DNA from: Paraglaciecola arctica BSs20135
GTDB taxonomy: Bacteria; Pseudomonadota; Gammaproteobacteria; Enterobacterales; Alteromonadaceae
NCBI RefSeq assembly: GCF_000314995.1
Contig: NZ_BAEO01000014.1
Coordinates: 40,979 to 104,978 of the forward strand
Direction: 5' to 3'
Length of the DNA: 64,000 bases
Shown: one piece after another, positions 1 through 8,423 of the stretch
How the letters are laid out: each line of letters opens with the position of its first letter
Position numbering within the stretch: the first letter of the stretch is position 1
Notes under the pieces: generated by a model
The model's database searches: none
Told to the model about the DNA's origin: nothing
What the model saw: the letters and a program-made list of their open reading frames with translations, nothing else
Position numbers and translations under genes: made by a program

Positions 1-1
1 T

Positions 2-133
2 GCATTTATTCTCACAAACTCATACGAGGTATTTGGTCCAGGTGGCGCTATCATGCCAATGTTGGTGATAGTCATTGCACTATTTCTAGTTTGGCTGACA
101 ATTAACGCCAAGGTTAAAGGTTGGATAGCCTAA
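2..133 (+). CDS. C-terminal end of an unidentified membrane protein (partial)
   Basis: An open frame runs from the window edge to a TAA at 131-133. Its 43 residues include one strongly hydrophobic helix (PMLVIVIALFLVWLTI) followed by a short basic tail ending KVKGWIA. This is the last transmembrane segment of an inner-membrane protein, possibly a transporter, whose body lies outside the window. The family cannot be named from this fragment. It converges with the minus-strand gene that ends at 279. Confidence 0.5.
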   Translation, partial: AFILTNSYEVFGPGGAIMPMLVIVIALFLVWLTINAKVKGWIA

Positions 134-194
134 GTTACAGTGCATCAAAGCCTATCTGACAGTTTGCAATTAGTCGTTTTTATCAAATTGGAGT

Positions 195-234
195 AACCCA
201 GAGTAGGTTTATTTAAACCTCGTTTACTGGGGTT
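195..234. terminator. Nested stem-loop between convergent genes
   Basis: A perfect inner stem, aggttta (205-211) with taaacct (214-220), is enclosed by aaccca (195-200) and tggggtt (228-234). It sits between two convergent genes, so a shared terminator is the likely role. There is no clear T-run, so a purely intrinsic terminator is uncertain. Confidence 0.35.
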
Positions 235-278
235 GCTATTATTGAATTGAGCATTTCATTAACCGCTGTTTGGGTTAG

Positions 279-1325
279 CTACCAATCAGTTAAAGCCGCC
301 ATAGAAAACGTTTGCCCAGAGAAATTTAAGATAACGTGCTGTGGCTCGATACGAACAATTTCAATCAGGCCATCAATTTTATCGCCTTCAACCATTCGAG
401 TGCCGTTGACTCTGACCCACCTCTCTGAATCAACAGATGCATACATATGTGCTGAAAAAGCCATACTGGGTAATCTTGTCATCACCCAAGGAGGAAGCTG
501 GTCAATTCTAGGTACTTCTTTGCTGTTGGATACACTTTTAACAGGTGGTGGTGGTGGTGGCGAGTCTTCCACCTCGGTGATGGCTTTTTTAAATCGTGCT
601 AATACATCAGCAGAAATTTGCGGCTCAGACTCAGGCTCAGGCTTTGATACCGGTGCTGATGGTGCTGTAATTGTTTGCTCTATATCACTTGGCTCAGAAG
701 GTTGTTTAGCCTTTTCTGAAACCGCGACTTGTTGTACAGCAACCGATGCAATTTTGTTGGCGTTTGTATCTTGGGGATTAGCCACTTGTTTTAATGGCTT
801 AACATCATCAGTCTGTTGCTCACTCACCTGACTACTCGAAGTTAGAGCTGGAATTGGCACACTCACTCTTGGCATCTCATCTTGTGAGCTAAATAAGCCT
901 AAAACGCTCTGATAATTGGCCAAAGTCCAACCAAAACCCAAACCACCTAAAGCGATAAAGGCCGCGAATAAATAACGTTTGCTATAGTACTGCCAAGCCG
1001 AGGGCATATCTTGAACAGAAGGTAAAAACAAACTGCGATGATATTGATCTGACAAACCATCGTTGTTTCGGGTACTGGTAACCTTATTGCTCTCGAGCAT
1101 TCTGCGAGTCGCAGATTTTTTAATCTTTGGCGCTTCTGCTTCTAGTTCAACGGTTTGGTCAGGATCAACTTCCACTTGTTGAATACCCATTTCAATCAAA
1201 CCTTGCACCATATCTTGGCTAGTAACTAACCCTGATTTCTTAATCTTGACTGGTCCATTTTGTGCGGTGATCCGCACAATCACCATGCCCGCCCGTAAAT
1301 CATGAATATCTATTTGTTTAAGCAT
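279..1325 (-). CDS. GspB/ExeB-like secretion accessory protein
   Basis: This 348-residue protein has three parts. The N-terminus (about 1-60, LKQIDIHDLRAGMVIVRIT) resembles the DUF3391 segment found at the start of HD-GYP proteins. A transmembrane helix follows at about 119-138. After a long low-complexity linker rich in P, S, E and a proline run, the C-terminus (about 288-348, WVRVNGTRMVEGDKIDG) matches the GspB/PulB-type periplasmic domain (T2SSB). In the family, ExeA and ExeB form an inner-membrane complex that helps assemble the type II secretion secretin through peptidoglycan. Its ATG overlaps the end of the upstream ExeA-like ATPase by 8 bases, so the two are translationally coupled. 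The DUF3391-like start is not part of the classical short GspB and may be a regulatory addition. The function is inferred from the domain and the pairing; no other gsp genes are in the window. Confidence 0.75.
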   Translation of the reverse strand: MLKQIDIHDLRAGMVIVRITAQNGPVKIKKSGLVTSQDMVQGLIEMGIQQVEVDPDQTVELEAEAPKIKKSATRRMLESNKVTSTRNNDGLSDQYHRSLFLPSVQDMPSAWQYYSKRYLFAAFIALGGLGFGWTLANYQSVLGLFSSQDEMPRVSVPIPALTSSSQVSEQQTDDVKPLKQVANPQDTNANKIASVAVQQVAVSEKAKQPSEPSDIEQTITAPSAPVSKPEPESEPQISADVLARFKKAITEVEDSPPPPPPVKSVSNSKEVPRIDQLPPWVMTRLPSMAFSAHMYASVDSERWVRVNGTRMVEGDKIDGLIEIVRIEPQHVILNFSGQTFSMAALTDW

Positions 1326-2229
1326 TGAGTCGACCTATCGCAAATCCAAGTACGGCCGCGCCTAAAAATAGTGCTAACAAGGTGTAAGTCCAGCGTTTCC
1401 CCCGGCGCTGCTGCACTACATCTTCCCCTAGAATTTGTTGTGCTGCGGCAATAAAAACATGTTGCGGAACAACAGGCATTTGTTTAGTAAAAGTTAAGGT
1501 TAACGCTCTATCACACAACAAGTTGATGACCCTTGGGATCCCCCCAGTAATATCAAATGCCGCTCGAATAGTCGCCTTAGAAAACACACTAATGTCACCA
1601 TTGGCCACACTTAACCTATGCCCAATATAAGCACCTACTTCAGAAGAGCTTAAAGGCAAAAGGTGATAACGAGCAGTAATACGCTGGGCTAATTGACGCA
1701 ATTCATTACGTTTTAATAATTGCTGTAATTCAGGCTGGCCAATCAACACCACTTTAAGCAGCTTTTCACGATTGGTTTCTAGATTGGTCAGTAACCTAAG
1801 TTGTTCTAATACTTCGGGCAATAGATGCTGCGCTTCATCAATAATCAACACTGTATTCACACCATGATCATGATTATTGGCCAACTTGGCGAGAATTTGG
1901 TCGGTAAAATACTTTAGGCTGGCATGTTTACGTTTGTATTCAATACCTAACTCATTGCAAATTGTACCGAGCAGCTCTAGCGCAGATAAAGTAGGATTCA
2001 AAATCATAGCAACTTGGGTGTTTTCGGGTAATTGCTGCATAAGTTTGCGCGACACTGTGGTTTTGCCTGTGCCAACTTCACCCGTTAACATCACAAAACC
2101 ACCACTTTCACGTAGTCCAAAAATCAAGTGAGCCAAAGCTTCTTTATGACGAGGACTCATATACAAATAGTCAGGATTGGGCGCAATAGAAAACGGATTA
2201 TCGGATAATCCAAAATAGCTGAGATACAT
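1318..2229 (-). CDS. ExeA/GspA-like AAA ATPase
   Basis: The 303-residue protein begins MYLSYFGLSDNPFSIAPNP, typical of the ExeA/GspA ATPases. The Walker A motif GEVGTGKT is at 50-57 and the Walker B region LIIDEAQHL at about 128-136. A hydrophobic helix near the C-terminus (about 283-299) anchors it in the inner membrane, but the protein ends soon after it and lacks the peptidoglycan-binding domain of full-length ExeA, so this is a short form. It is the first gene of a two-gene unit with the GspB-like gene. The known role of the family is ATP-driven help in secretin assembly, and similar short ATPases also occur in MSHA-type pilus loci. Assignment to type II secretion is therefore probable, not certain. 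Confidence 0.8.
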   Translation of the reverse strand: MYLSYFGLSDNPFSIAPNPDYLYMSPRHKEALAHLIFGLRESGGFVMLTGEVGTGKTTVSRKLMQQLPENTQVAMILNPTLSALELLGTICNELGIEYKRKHASLKYFTDQILAKLANNHDHGVNTVLIIDEAQHLLPEVLEQLRLLTNLETNREKLLKVVLIGQPELQQLLKRNELRQLAQRITARYHLLPLSSSEVGAYIGHRLSVANGDISVFSKATIRAAFDITGGIPRVINLLCDRALTLTFTKQMPVVPQHVFIAAAQQILGEDVVQQRRGKRWTYTLLALFLGAAVLGFAIGRLNA

Positions 2230-2383
2230 AAGTTAGGCTGAACAGTCCGTGAAAAAATACAGTTTAATTTTGCAAACTAAACTAACCAGTTAGCAAGATA
2301 TTGTCAAAGAGACTTTGGTTATTTTAATGTGATTGGTATTAGGTCTAAGGCATAATACCCTCAATGAAACATTCTAAGATTTT

Positions 2384-3613
2384 ATGCAAACTTATTTAGT
2401 GGGTGGCGCAGTGCGCGACAAGTTACTTGGTCGCCCAATAAAAGACCAAGATTGGGTAGTGGTAGGCAGCACCCCAGAACAAATGTTAGCCCAAGGTTAT
2501 CAAGCTGTTGGCGCTGACTTTCCGGTATTCTTGCACCCCAAAACCAAAGAAGAATATGCCCTTGCCCGTATTGAACGTAAAATAGGCGCAGGTTATAACG
2601 GTTTTAGTTGTGATGCCTCGAGCGAAGTCACCCTTGAAGAAGATTTGTTACGCCGCGACTTAACCATCAACGCCATGGCGATGGATGATCAAGGCAATAT
2701 AATCGACCCCTACAACGGCCAACAAGATCTTAAAGACAAACTACTACGTCATGTATCTGCCGCTTTTGTTGAAGATCCTCTGCGTGTTTTGCGTGTCGCC
2801 CGCTTTGCGGCCCGTTATCACAGTCTGGGGTTTAGGATCGCACCAGAAACTTTAACTTTGATGCAAACCATAGTCGCCAATGGCGAACTCACTGCCCTAA
2901 GTGCAGAGCGTGTGTGGCAAGAAACCGCACGTAGCTTGTTAGAAGACCATCCTGAAATCTATTTTGAAAACCTTAGAGCCTGTAACGCACTAGCCGTTTG
3001 GTTTCCTGAGTTAGATGTACTTTGGGGTATACCTAACCCACCCAAGTGGCATCCTGAAATTGATACCGGCATTCATACTATGATGGTGTTGCAGCAAGCA
3101 GTGAAACTTTCAGACAAGCTTATTGTGCGATTCGCAGCGCTAGTGCATGACTTAGGTAAAGGGCTGACACCGCCTGAAAGCTGGCCATCTCATCGAGGTC
3201 ATGAAAAGATCGGGCTTGAGGCAATCAACACTCTCTGCGATCGCTTAAAAGCTCCTAACGACTGCCGCGAACTCGGTTTAATGGTCAGCGAATATCACAC
3301 TCATGTGCATAATGCCTTCGAACTAAAAGCCAGTACGATACTGGGCATGTTGAATCGTTGTGACGTATGGCGCAAACCACAAAGGTTCGCCGACTTTTTA
3401 CTTAGCTGTAAAGCCGATGCTAGAGGCAGAACAACCTTTGAAAACTGCGAATACAAAAACGCCGAGTATATTTGGCAGGCATACGAGGCGGCAGCAAAAG
3501 TCGACATCAAAGCCATAGTCGCCAAAGGTTACCTAGGTAAAGCCATTAAAGAACAAACTGAACAACAACGTATAAGTCTTATTCAAGAATTTAAGACTCT
3601 TTATAAAAAATAA
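2384..3613 (+). CDS. cca: CCA tRNA nucleotidyltransferase
   Basis: The protein of 409 residues adds or repairs the 3'-terminal CCA of tRNAs using CTP and ATP. It opens with YLVGGAVRDKLLGR, the nucleotide-binding GG(A)VRD loop, followed by the catalytic DxD at D21/D23 (KDQDWVVVG). RRDLTINAMA lies near residue 91, and an HD phosphohydrolase motif (HDLGKG) near 255. The length and HD domain match the gammaproteobacterial Cca with 2',3'-cyclic phosphodiesterase and phosphatase activities. It is transcribed divergently from the ExeA-like gene and followed after 53 bases by the dUTPase gene on the same strand. No strong Shine-Dalgarno is visible before the ATG. Confidence 0.95.
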   Translation: MQTYLVGGAVRDKLLGRPIKDQDWVVVGSTPEQMLAQGYQAVGADFPVFLHPKTKEEYALARIERKIGAGYNGFSCDASSEVTLEEDLLRRDLTINAMAMDDQGNIIDPYNGQQDLKDKLLRHVSAAFVEDPLRVLRVARFAARYHSLGFRIAPETLTLMQTIVANGELTALSAERVWQETARSLLEDHPEIYFENLRACNALAVWFPELDVLWGIPNPPKWHPEIDTGIHTMMVLQQAVKLSDKLIVRFAALVHDLGKGLTPPESWPSHRGHEKIGLEAINTLCDRLKAPNDCRELGLMVSEYHTHVHNAFELKASTILGMLNRCDVWRKPQRFADFLLSCKADARGRTTFENCEYKNAEYIWQAYEAAAKVDIKAIVAKGYLGKAIKEQTEQQRISLIQEFKTLYKK

Positions 3614-3666
3614 TGTAAAAAATCACCACAAGAAATAACACTAAAAAACAAAGGACAACCAACACT

Positions 3667-4320
3667 ATGCTCAGCTCAACCCAACTCGCCACTATGTTAT
3701 CCCTGCAAGACGGCATGAACAAAAAGGTTAACCCTGATTGGCTCAACGCAGGTTACGCTTATCTACGGGCCGCCATGATTGAGTCGGTAGAAGGCATTGA
3801 GCACCACGGCTGGAAATGGTGGAAAGCCCAGCAAAAAGACTTACCTCAGTTACAAATGGAACTGGTTGATATTTGGCACTTTGCCTTATCGGACATCATC
3901 ATTGGTTTTAAGGGCGATATTCAACAATCTGCCAACACCATAGCTGAGCAACTTGCCTCTAACCGCAGCCAAGTGACTTTTGATGGCAAAGACTATGAAT
4001 TCACCAAACAAGACATTCTCGACAACTTAGAGTTAATGGCAGGCCTATGCGCCGCCAAACGTTTCGATGTGCCCTTGTTTCTGAAGATAGTTGAACAAGC
4101 CGAAATGGACTCAGACGAGTTGTACCGTCAATACGTAGGTAAAAACGTGCTTAATTTCTTCCGACAAGATCATGGTTATAAAGCAGGCACTTACCAAAAA
4201 ATCTGGAATGGCCGTGAAGATAATGAACATTTAGTGGATGTGTTAAGCAGTCTTGATATTAACCTGAGTGATTACAGTGATAAAGTTTACGCTGGTCTTA
4301 AACATCGTTATCCCCAGTAA
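3667..4320 (+). CDS. dUTP diphosphatase, dimeric all-alpha type
   Basis: This 217-residue cytosolic enzyme belongs to the dimeric dUTPase/MazG-like family, which hydrolyses dUTP to dUMP and pyrophosphate and keeps uracil out of DNA. Visible signatures are the early acidic helix region AMIESVEGIEHHGWKWWK and MELVDIWHFALSD, which supply Glu/Asp metal ligands in this fold. It is unrelated to the trimeric dUTPase (dut). The gene has a good ribosome-binding site (AAAGGA, 3651-3656) 11 bases before its ATG and probably shares a transcript with cca. Length and motifs agree with the family in marine gammaproteobacteria. Confidence 0.88.
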   Translation: MLSSTQLATMLSLQDGMNKKVNPDWLNAGYAYLRAAMIESVEGIEHHGWKWWKAQQKDLPQLQMELVDIWHFALSDIIIGFKGDIQQSANTIAEQLASNRSQVTFDGKDYEFTKQDILDNLELMAGLCAAKRFDVPLFLKIVEQAEMDSDELYRQYVGKNVLNFFRQDHGYKAGTYQKIWNGREDNEHLVDVLSSLDINLSDYSDKVYAGLKHRYPQ

Positions 4321-4755
4321 CGGAAGTGGTAATGGCGAAGTAGCTAAATTGCAATACTTCGCAAAAAAAACATTTGGTCAAAGCGGAAAGCTCGGGAGTA
4401 ATTAAAAGCAACAGATATTGAACCACAGAGGGCACAGAGATCACGGAGGAAAAGCACATAAAAATATAGTTATTATTGGGGAAAGGAACTAAGTCCATTA
4501 CTGCCCGTCAGATTTATTAAGCCACATCAGAGTGCTAAATATATCTTTTTAGCGAATTCGTAATTTTCTTTTCGCTGTGTCCTTTGTGATCAGAAGCTTT
4601 TGTCTTTTGCTTTTAACTAGTATCTATTTACTAGTCACTGCTTTTCCCCAAAAGGATAGTCATCACAATAACAATCAACAAAGTGCATTAAATTAAATGC
4701 TTTAACGCTTCTGGATTAAAATCACACCAGAGAAGCTAATTATGAGTAATTAAAA
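4321..4755. other. Intergenic stretch with repeat remnants
   Basis: No convincing gene is present. It holds a perfect 8-base inverted repeat, gcgaagta (4335-4342) with tacttcgc (4355-4362); a stretch with the phrase ccacagagggcacagaga (from about 4422), of a kind often seen in gammaproteobacterial intergenic DNA; a stray copy of gatttattaagccac (4511-4525) that also occurs next to the transposase at 8.4 kb; and a perfect stem actagta (4616-4622) with tactagt (4629-4635). The mix looks like decayed mobile repeats upstream of the ParD-like gene. Confidence 0.5.
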
Positions 4756-4986
4756 ATGCCAAGACCGAGTATTTCATTAACAGATAAAAACGACGAATGG
4801 TTGCGCGAGCATGTCAACGAAAGAGGCGAATACTCTAATAAAAGCGAATTAGTAAACGACCTTATTCGTCGAGCAAGAAGAGATGAATTCATCAACAACA
4901 AGCTAGAAAATGCAGAAAAAACAGGATTTACTACACAATCCCTCACCGAGATATTGTCCGAAATAAAATCTGGAATTAGGCGATAA
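4756..4986 (+). CDS. ParD-like antitoxin, apparently without its toxin
   Basis: This 76-residue protein begins PRPSISLTDKNDEWLREHV and continues with a ribbon-helix-helix type N-terminus, then an acidic/basic helix and the tail SLTEILSEIKSGIRR. All are typical of ParD/CopG-family antitoxins that bind their own promoter and neutralise a ParE toxin. ParE normally follows immediately; here the frame after the stop gives only about 15 codons before the next stop, and a terminator follows at 5041. The toxin therefore appears lost. The flanking region is rich in repeats, which fits a decayed mobile module. A role as a solitary regulator cannot be excluded. Confidence 0.75.
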   Translation: MPRPSISLTDKNDEWLREHVNERGEYSNKSELVNDLIRRARRDEFINNKLENAEKTGFTTQSLTEILSEIKSGIRR

Positions 4987-5040
4987 ATGTATAGTCATTC
5001 TTACGATGGATGTATATGTAATTGTTTAGTTTAATAAAAA

Positions 5041-5066
5041 AAGGCGAGCCAATAATGGCTCGCCTT
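5041..5066 (-). terminator. Intrinsic terminator downstream of the TonB-dependent receptor
   Basis: A perfect stem aggcgagcca/tggctcgcct with loop ataa is bordered by a run of A on its left side, which is a T-run when read on the minus strand. This is a canonical rho-independent terminator for the receptor gene ending at 5153. It may also stop plus-strand transcription from the ParD-like gene. Confidence 0.85.
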
Positions 5067-5071
5067 TAATA

Positions 5072-5149
5072 TTATACAGTCAATACCTTATCCCTTGAAA
5101 CTGCAGCTTTGTTGGCTGCAACTTCAATGGTTTTAGGTATAGATGCCAT
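5072..5149 (-). other. 25-codon open frame between receptor stop and terminator
   Basis: An ATG three bases after the receptor stop opens a frame of 25 codons ending TAA at 5072-5074, just before the terminator. The peptide begins MASIPKTIEVAANKAAV. There is no clear Shine-Dalgarno. It could be a translated small protein, the leftover C-terminus of a deleted gene, or chance. Family unknown. Confidence 0.25.
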
Positions 5150-5152
5150 TAG

Positions 5153-7882
5153 TTAATAAAAATCGTACGACATTCTCATACCCACTGTACGGGGTCTGTT
5201 GGTGACAACTTTAGGTGTATATTGTTGGTTGTCGATATATAACACCGCATGTTCATCGGTGACGTTATCAACATACAACTCAACTTTCCATCCGTCGTGA
5301 TTAACACCAACGGATACATTTCCCAGTACATAACTATCTTGGATATAACGACCACCAGCAAAGTCTTCACCATTGCGGTCCGGATAATTTACCCCAGAGT
5401 ATACATCGGCTTCACGTTCAATAGACAAGCCCGTCCCTGTACCGTAAATTAAGTTGGTGGCATCTTCAAGGGCATATGCGCCCATGTTCATGCCAGCCAG
5501 GCGATCGCCGGTATAGCTCAGCGAACCATTAACAAATCCATCCCAGCCATTGGGTAATTGAAAATAGTAGCGGGCACGTACATTAGCCGACAAATCTGCT
5601 GAGTAGGGTAATTTGCTGCCAACTGGCGGCGCGATACCTTGTAACTCGTCATTTAAGCGGGTTAATTCACTATCGATCAAGCTAAAAGCACCGTTAATCA
5701 CCAAATCATCCGTGGCTAACCAGGTGATATCGCCGTCGATCCCTCTAATTTCAGCATCCCCGACATTATCTGCAAACTGTAGAAAACTGATATTGGTGGG
5801 GTCGTAGCGTGAGGTTTGCAGATCCGTTATTTCTGAATAATACCCAGTTGCGTTAACCCGTAAAACACCATCGAAGAAATCCCCCTTCATACCCACTTCA
5901 TAATTTTTCAGGGTATCTGTGGTGGAATAAACCGGAATACGGAAATTCTCGAAAGCCCCCTCATTACTGGTCGCCTTACCGCCACCTACACGGTTGGTAA
6001 CTGGTGGTCTGAAGCCCTCTGAGTAGGTGGTAAACAACAATACATCGTCATTTACTTTCCAGTCCACTGAGGCCTTATAAATCACATCATCAACCGTCAG
6101 TACTCCATCGCCATCCAGTAAGTCCACTTCTAGTTGGCCACTGTCGATGGCGGCCATGACAGCTTCTACACTATCATTTTTATCAGTTTCAAGCAGCGCA
6201 CTTTCTAACAAACCTTCATCTTGCGTGCCAAAGGCCTTCACCCTGCTGCTAACATCCACTGTGCTGGTGGAGCCTTTATAGATATCTTCAATTTGATACC
6301 AACGGGCCCCAAGGGTAGCGGTAACGGAATCGGTTAGATCATATTCAGCCTGGCCAAATACCGCGACCTGTTTAATCTGGTGATTGACATCATTAACAAA
6401 ACTGACTTCCGATGAATATGGGCCGCCATCACTGTTAATGCCATCTTGACCTTTTAAGACTGTGCTCAGATCCGGGAACAGTTCAGTATTAGCCATCTTA
6501 AATTTGCCCACAGAGGCAAGAGTCTGGTCGTCATAAAAGACCCCGGCCGTTACACGCCAAGAGTTATCGGTTGACGTATTGAAACGCAGCTCGTGGGTAT
6601 TACGGGACGTTTCAGTTTTTTCTTTGTACCATTTGGTAGGATCAGCACAATATTGATCGGCGGGATCCGCGCTGGAGTATTCACAAGTATAAAAAGCCGA
6701 AAACAAACCGGCATTTGTATAACCCGTATAATCAATAGTCGAATCGATATTTCGGTCTAGGTAGCCGCCGGTATAAACGACATCTAACTTAGCCAGACGG
6801 CCTTCTAAGGTCCAAGTGGTTAAACCAAATTCATCCTGATTGTCTTCCGGTACAAACCTGTTAGTGGAACTTTCCCCTTCAAGGTTAGGATCGTATGAGA
6901 AAACCCCATCGGTGTTCAGTGTCTGCGCAGTATGCTGCACCAGCAATGACCAGTCTTCATTAAAGTTATGATGCACACCAAAGCGTACACCGCTATAGGT
7001 TGCATCGTTAAAGTCATCTTCTACCAAGGCATCATTTTTAGGGGATATTGTTGGTGTGTTAGTAGGATCGGCCAACGGGCCATTAGACACACGGTCAATG
7101 ACTACGGCGCTACTTTGATAACTGCCATTGCCAGTGCCAGGCTCATTTAAAACGTTATCAATCCAACCGCCCTGGTGTTGATTGTAGACAACAGCCCGAA
7201 TGGCCGTATCATCACTTACGGGTAAATTAAAATAGGCTTCAACGGAGTTACTCATTTCACCACCACGTGTGAAACTAACGCTGCTATCAAATCCTCCACT
7301 CACACCGCTGTGATCGGGTTTTTTGGTGATCATGCGCACGGTGCCTGATTGAGAGCTGGCGCCAAACAAAGTGCCCTGTGGCCCAGGCAATACTTCAACC
7401 CGTTCCATATCGGTGGCATATATATCCAGATTTCGGCCCTGCATAGAAACCGGCTGTTCATCCAGATAAAAAGCAACTGACGGTTGTAACGCTGTTACGG
7501 ATGACAGTGCAATATTAGCTTGGGTGGTGGCAGCACCACGAATGTAAATTTCATTTTGGCCAGGTCCTGTGCCCTGAAACACAACATTAGGTAAAAATTC
7601 AACATAGTCCTGAAAATTATCAATTCCCAGGTTTTCCAGACTGCTACCGTTTAACGCAGAGACCGAAACCGGAATATCCTGGATGGATTCGGTTCGTTTA
7701 GTCGCGGTAACCTCAATTGTTTCTATTTTATTATTTTTAACTTCTGGTGCAGTTGATTCGGCTGCAATAACTGGCACACTGGCCATGGCAAGTAATACGG
7801 CGCAGGTAATTTTGCGTTTATGAAATGTTTGCATTTGTGGTTGTGTAAAGATGGTTTTTTCCAATTTATTAATGAGCTCCAT
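5153..7882 (-). CDS. TonB-dependent outer-membrane receptor
   Basis: A 909-residue receptor. It has a signal peptide, a TonB-box-like segment (IETIEVTATKR, about 52-62), a plug domain (SIQDIPVSVSAL to VEVLPGPQGTLFGASSQSGT) and a long beta-barrel ending in aromatic MRMSYDFY, the usual outer-membrane insertion signal. The domain order and length match receptors that import siderophores, oligosaccharides or other large substrates using TonB energy; the ligand cannot be told. Two starts are possible: the first ATG (7882), or ATG at 7834, which gives a more typical signal peptide starting MQTFHKRK; neither has a strong ribosome-binding site. It stands alone, with a good terminator at 5041-5066 and no partner enzymes nearby. 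Confidence 0.9.
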   Translation of the reverse strand: MELINKLEKTIFTQPQMQTFHKRKITCAVLLAMASVPVIAAESTAPEVKNNKIETIEVTATKRTESIQDIPVSVSALNGSSLENLGIDNFQDYVEFLPNVVFQGTGPGQNEIYIRGAATTQANIALSSVTALQPSVAFYLDEQPVSMQGRNLDIYATDMERVEVLPGPQGTLFGASSQSGTVRMITKKPDHSGVSGGFDSSVSFTRGGEMSNSVEAYFNLPVSDDTAIRAVVYNQHQGGWIDNVLNEPGTGNGSYQSSAVVIDRVSNGPLADPTNTPTISPKNDALVEDDFNDATYSGVRFGVHHNFNEDWSLLVQHTAQTLNTDGVFSYDPNLEGESSTNRFVPEDNQDEFGLTTWTLEGRLAKLDVVYTGGYLDRNIDSTIDYTGYTNAGLFSAFYTCEYSSADPADQYCADPTKWYKEKTETSRNTHELRFNTSTDNSWRVTAGVFYDDQTLASVGKFKMANTELFPDLSTVLKGQDGINSDGGPYSSEVSFVNDVNHQIKQVAVFGQAEYDLTDSVTATLGARWYQIEDIYKGSTSTVDVSSRVKAFGTQDEGLLESALLETDKNDSVEAVMAAIDSGQLEVDLLDGDGVLTVDDVIYKASVDWKVNDDVLLFTTYSEGFRPPVTNRVGGGKATSNEGAFENFRIPVYSTTDTLKNYEVGMKGDFFDGVLRVNATGYYSEITDLQTSRYDPTNISFLQFADNVGDAEIRGIDGDITWLATDDLVINGAFSLIDSELTRLNDELQGIAPPVGSKLPYSADLSANVRARYYFQLPNGWDGFVNGSLSYTGDRLAGMNMGAYALEDATNLIYGTGTGLSIEREADVYSGVNYPDRNGEDFAGGRYIQDSYVLGNVSVGVNHDGWKVELYVDNVTDEHAVLYIDNQQYTPKVVTNRPRTVGMRMSYDFY

Positions 7883-8233
7883 TGATTAGACTTCGATCTA
7901 TATTTACCTTCAAGAGACACCGAAAAAGGTGCGATTAAGCCGCAAACTTAACAAATTATGGGTAATCAAGCAAAATTGGATCTCAAAAAGTAATTAGTTT
8001 GCAAATCATTACTTTATATTAACATTATAAAACTGGTACAGGATTAACAGAACATCCACATTAATTAGCAATAAAGTAATCTAAAACTCTCAGTAGGTAA
8101 AACCGATGATTTTGTTTGAAGGAAGCTAGGGAGGGCGGTAAGCTTTAGCGCTGCTTGAAATATAAAAGAACGTTATGCTCCATCATCCAAGATGGTTTTG
8201 ACTCAAATCCTTTCTAGCCAATTACTTATTTTA

Positions 8234-8359
8234 TAAAGTGCGTTCTGCACTTTACCTTTCAGGCCAGCTAAAGCTGTTCCATATTTATCCTGTAAATATG
8301 GTCAACAGCAAAAAATAAGAGCAGCGATTTATTAAGCCGATTTATTAAGCCACCCATAA
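8234..8359. repeat. Hairpins and repeats upstream of the transposase
   Basis: In the 540-base gap between the receptor and the transposase there are two perfect hairpins: taaagtgc/gcacttta (8234-8254) and ccatattta/taaatatgg (8279-8301). They are followed by a 13-base perfect tandem repeat, gatttattaagcc (8326-8338 and 8339-8351), which runs into ccacccataa. The last unit is the reverse complement, with two mismatches in 20 bases, of the tandem units downstream of the transposase (9584-9632). The rest of 7883-8233 shows no gene or clear motif. Confidence 0.65.
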
Positions 8360-8423
8360 CAATTTGACTAAATATAAAGACGAGCTAGGCTTTGATTAAG
8401 AAATAAATCAAAGGATTGATGTC

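Noticed and set aside
247..831. Plus-strand 194-codon open frame
   Set aside because: It is antisense to the GspB-like gene, and its Ser/Thr/Ala-rich product has no family pattern; it is a shadow of the minus-strand frame.
4335..4362. Stem gcgaagta/tacttcgc as a terminator of the dUTPase gene
   Set aside because: It is followed by A, not T, on the plus strand, so it lacks the terminator pattern in that direction.
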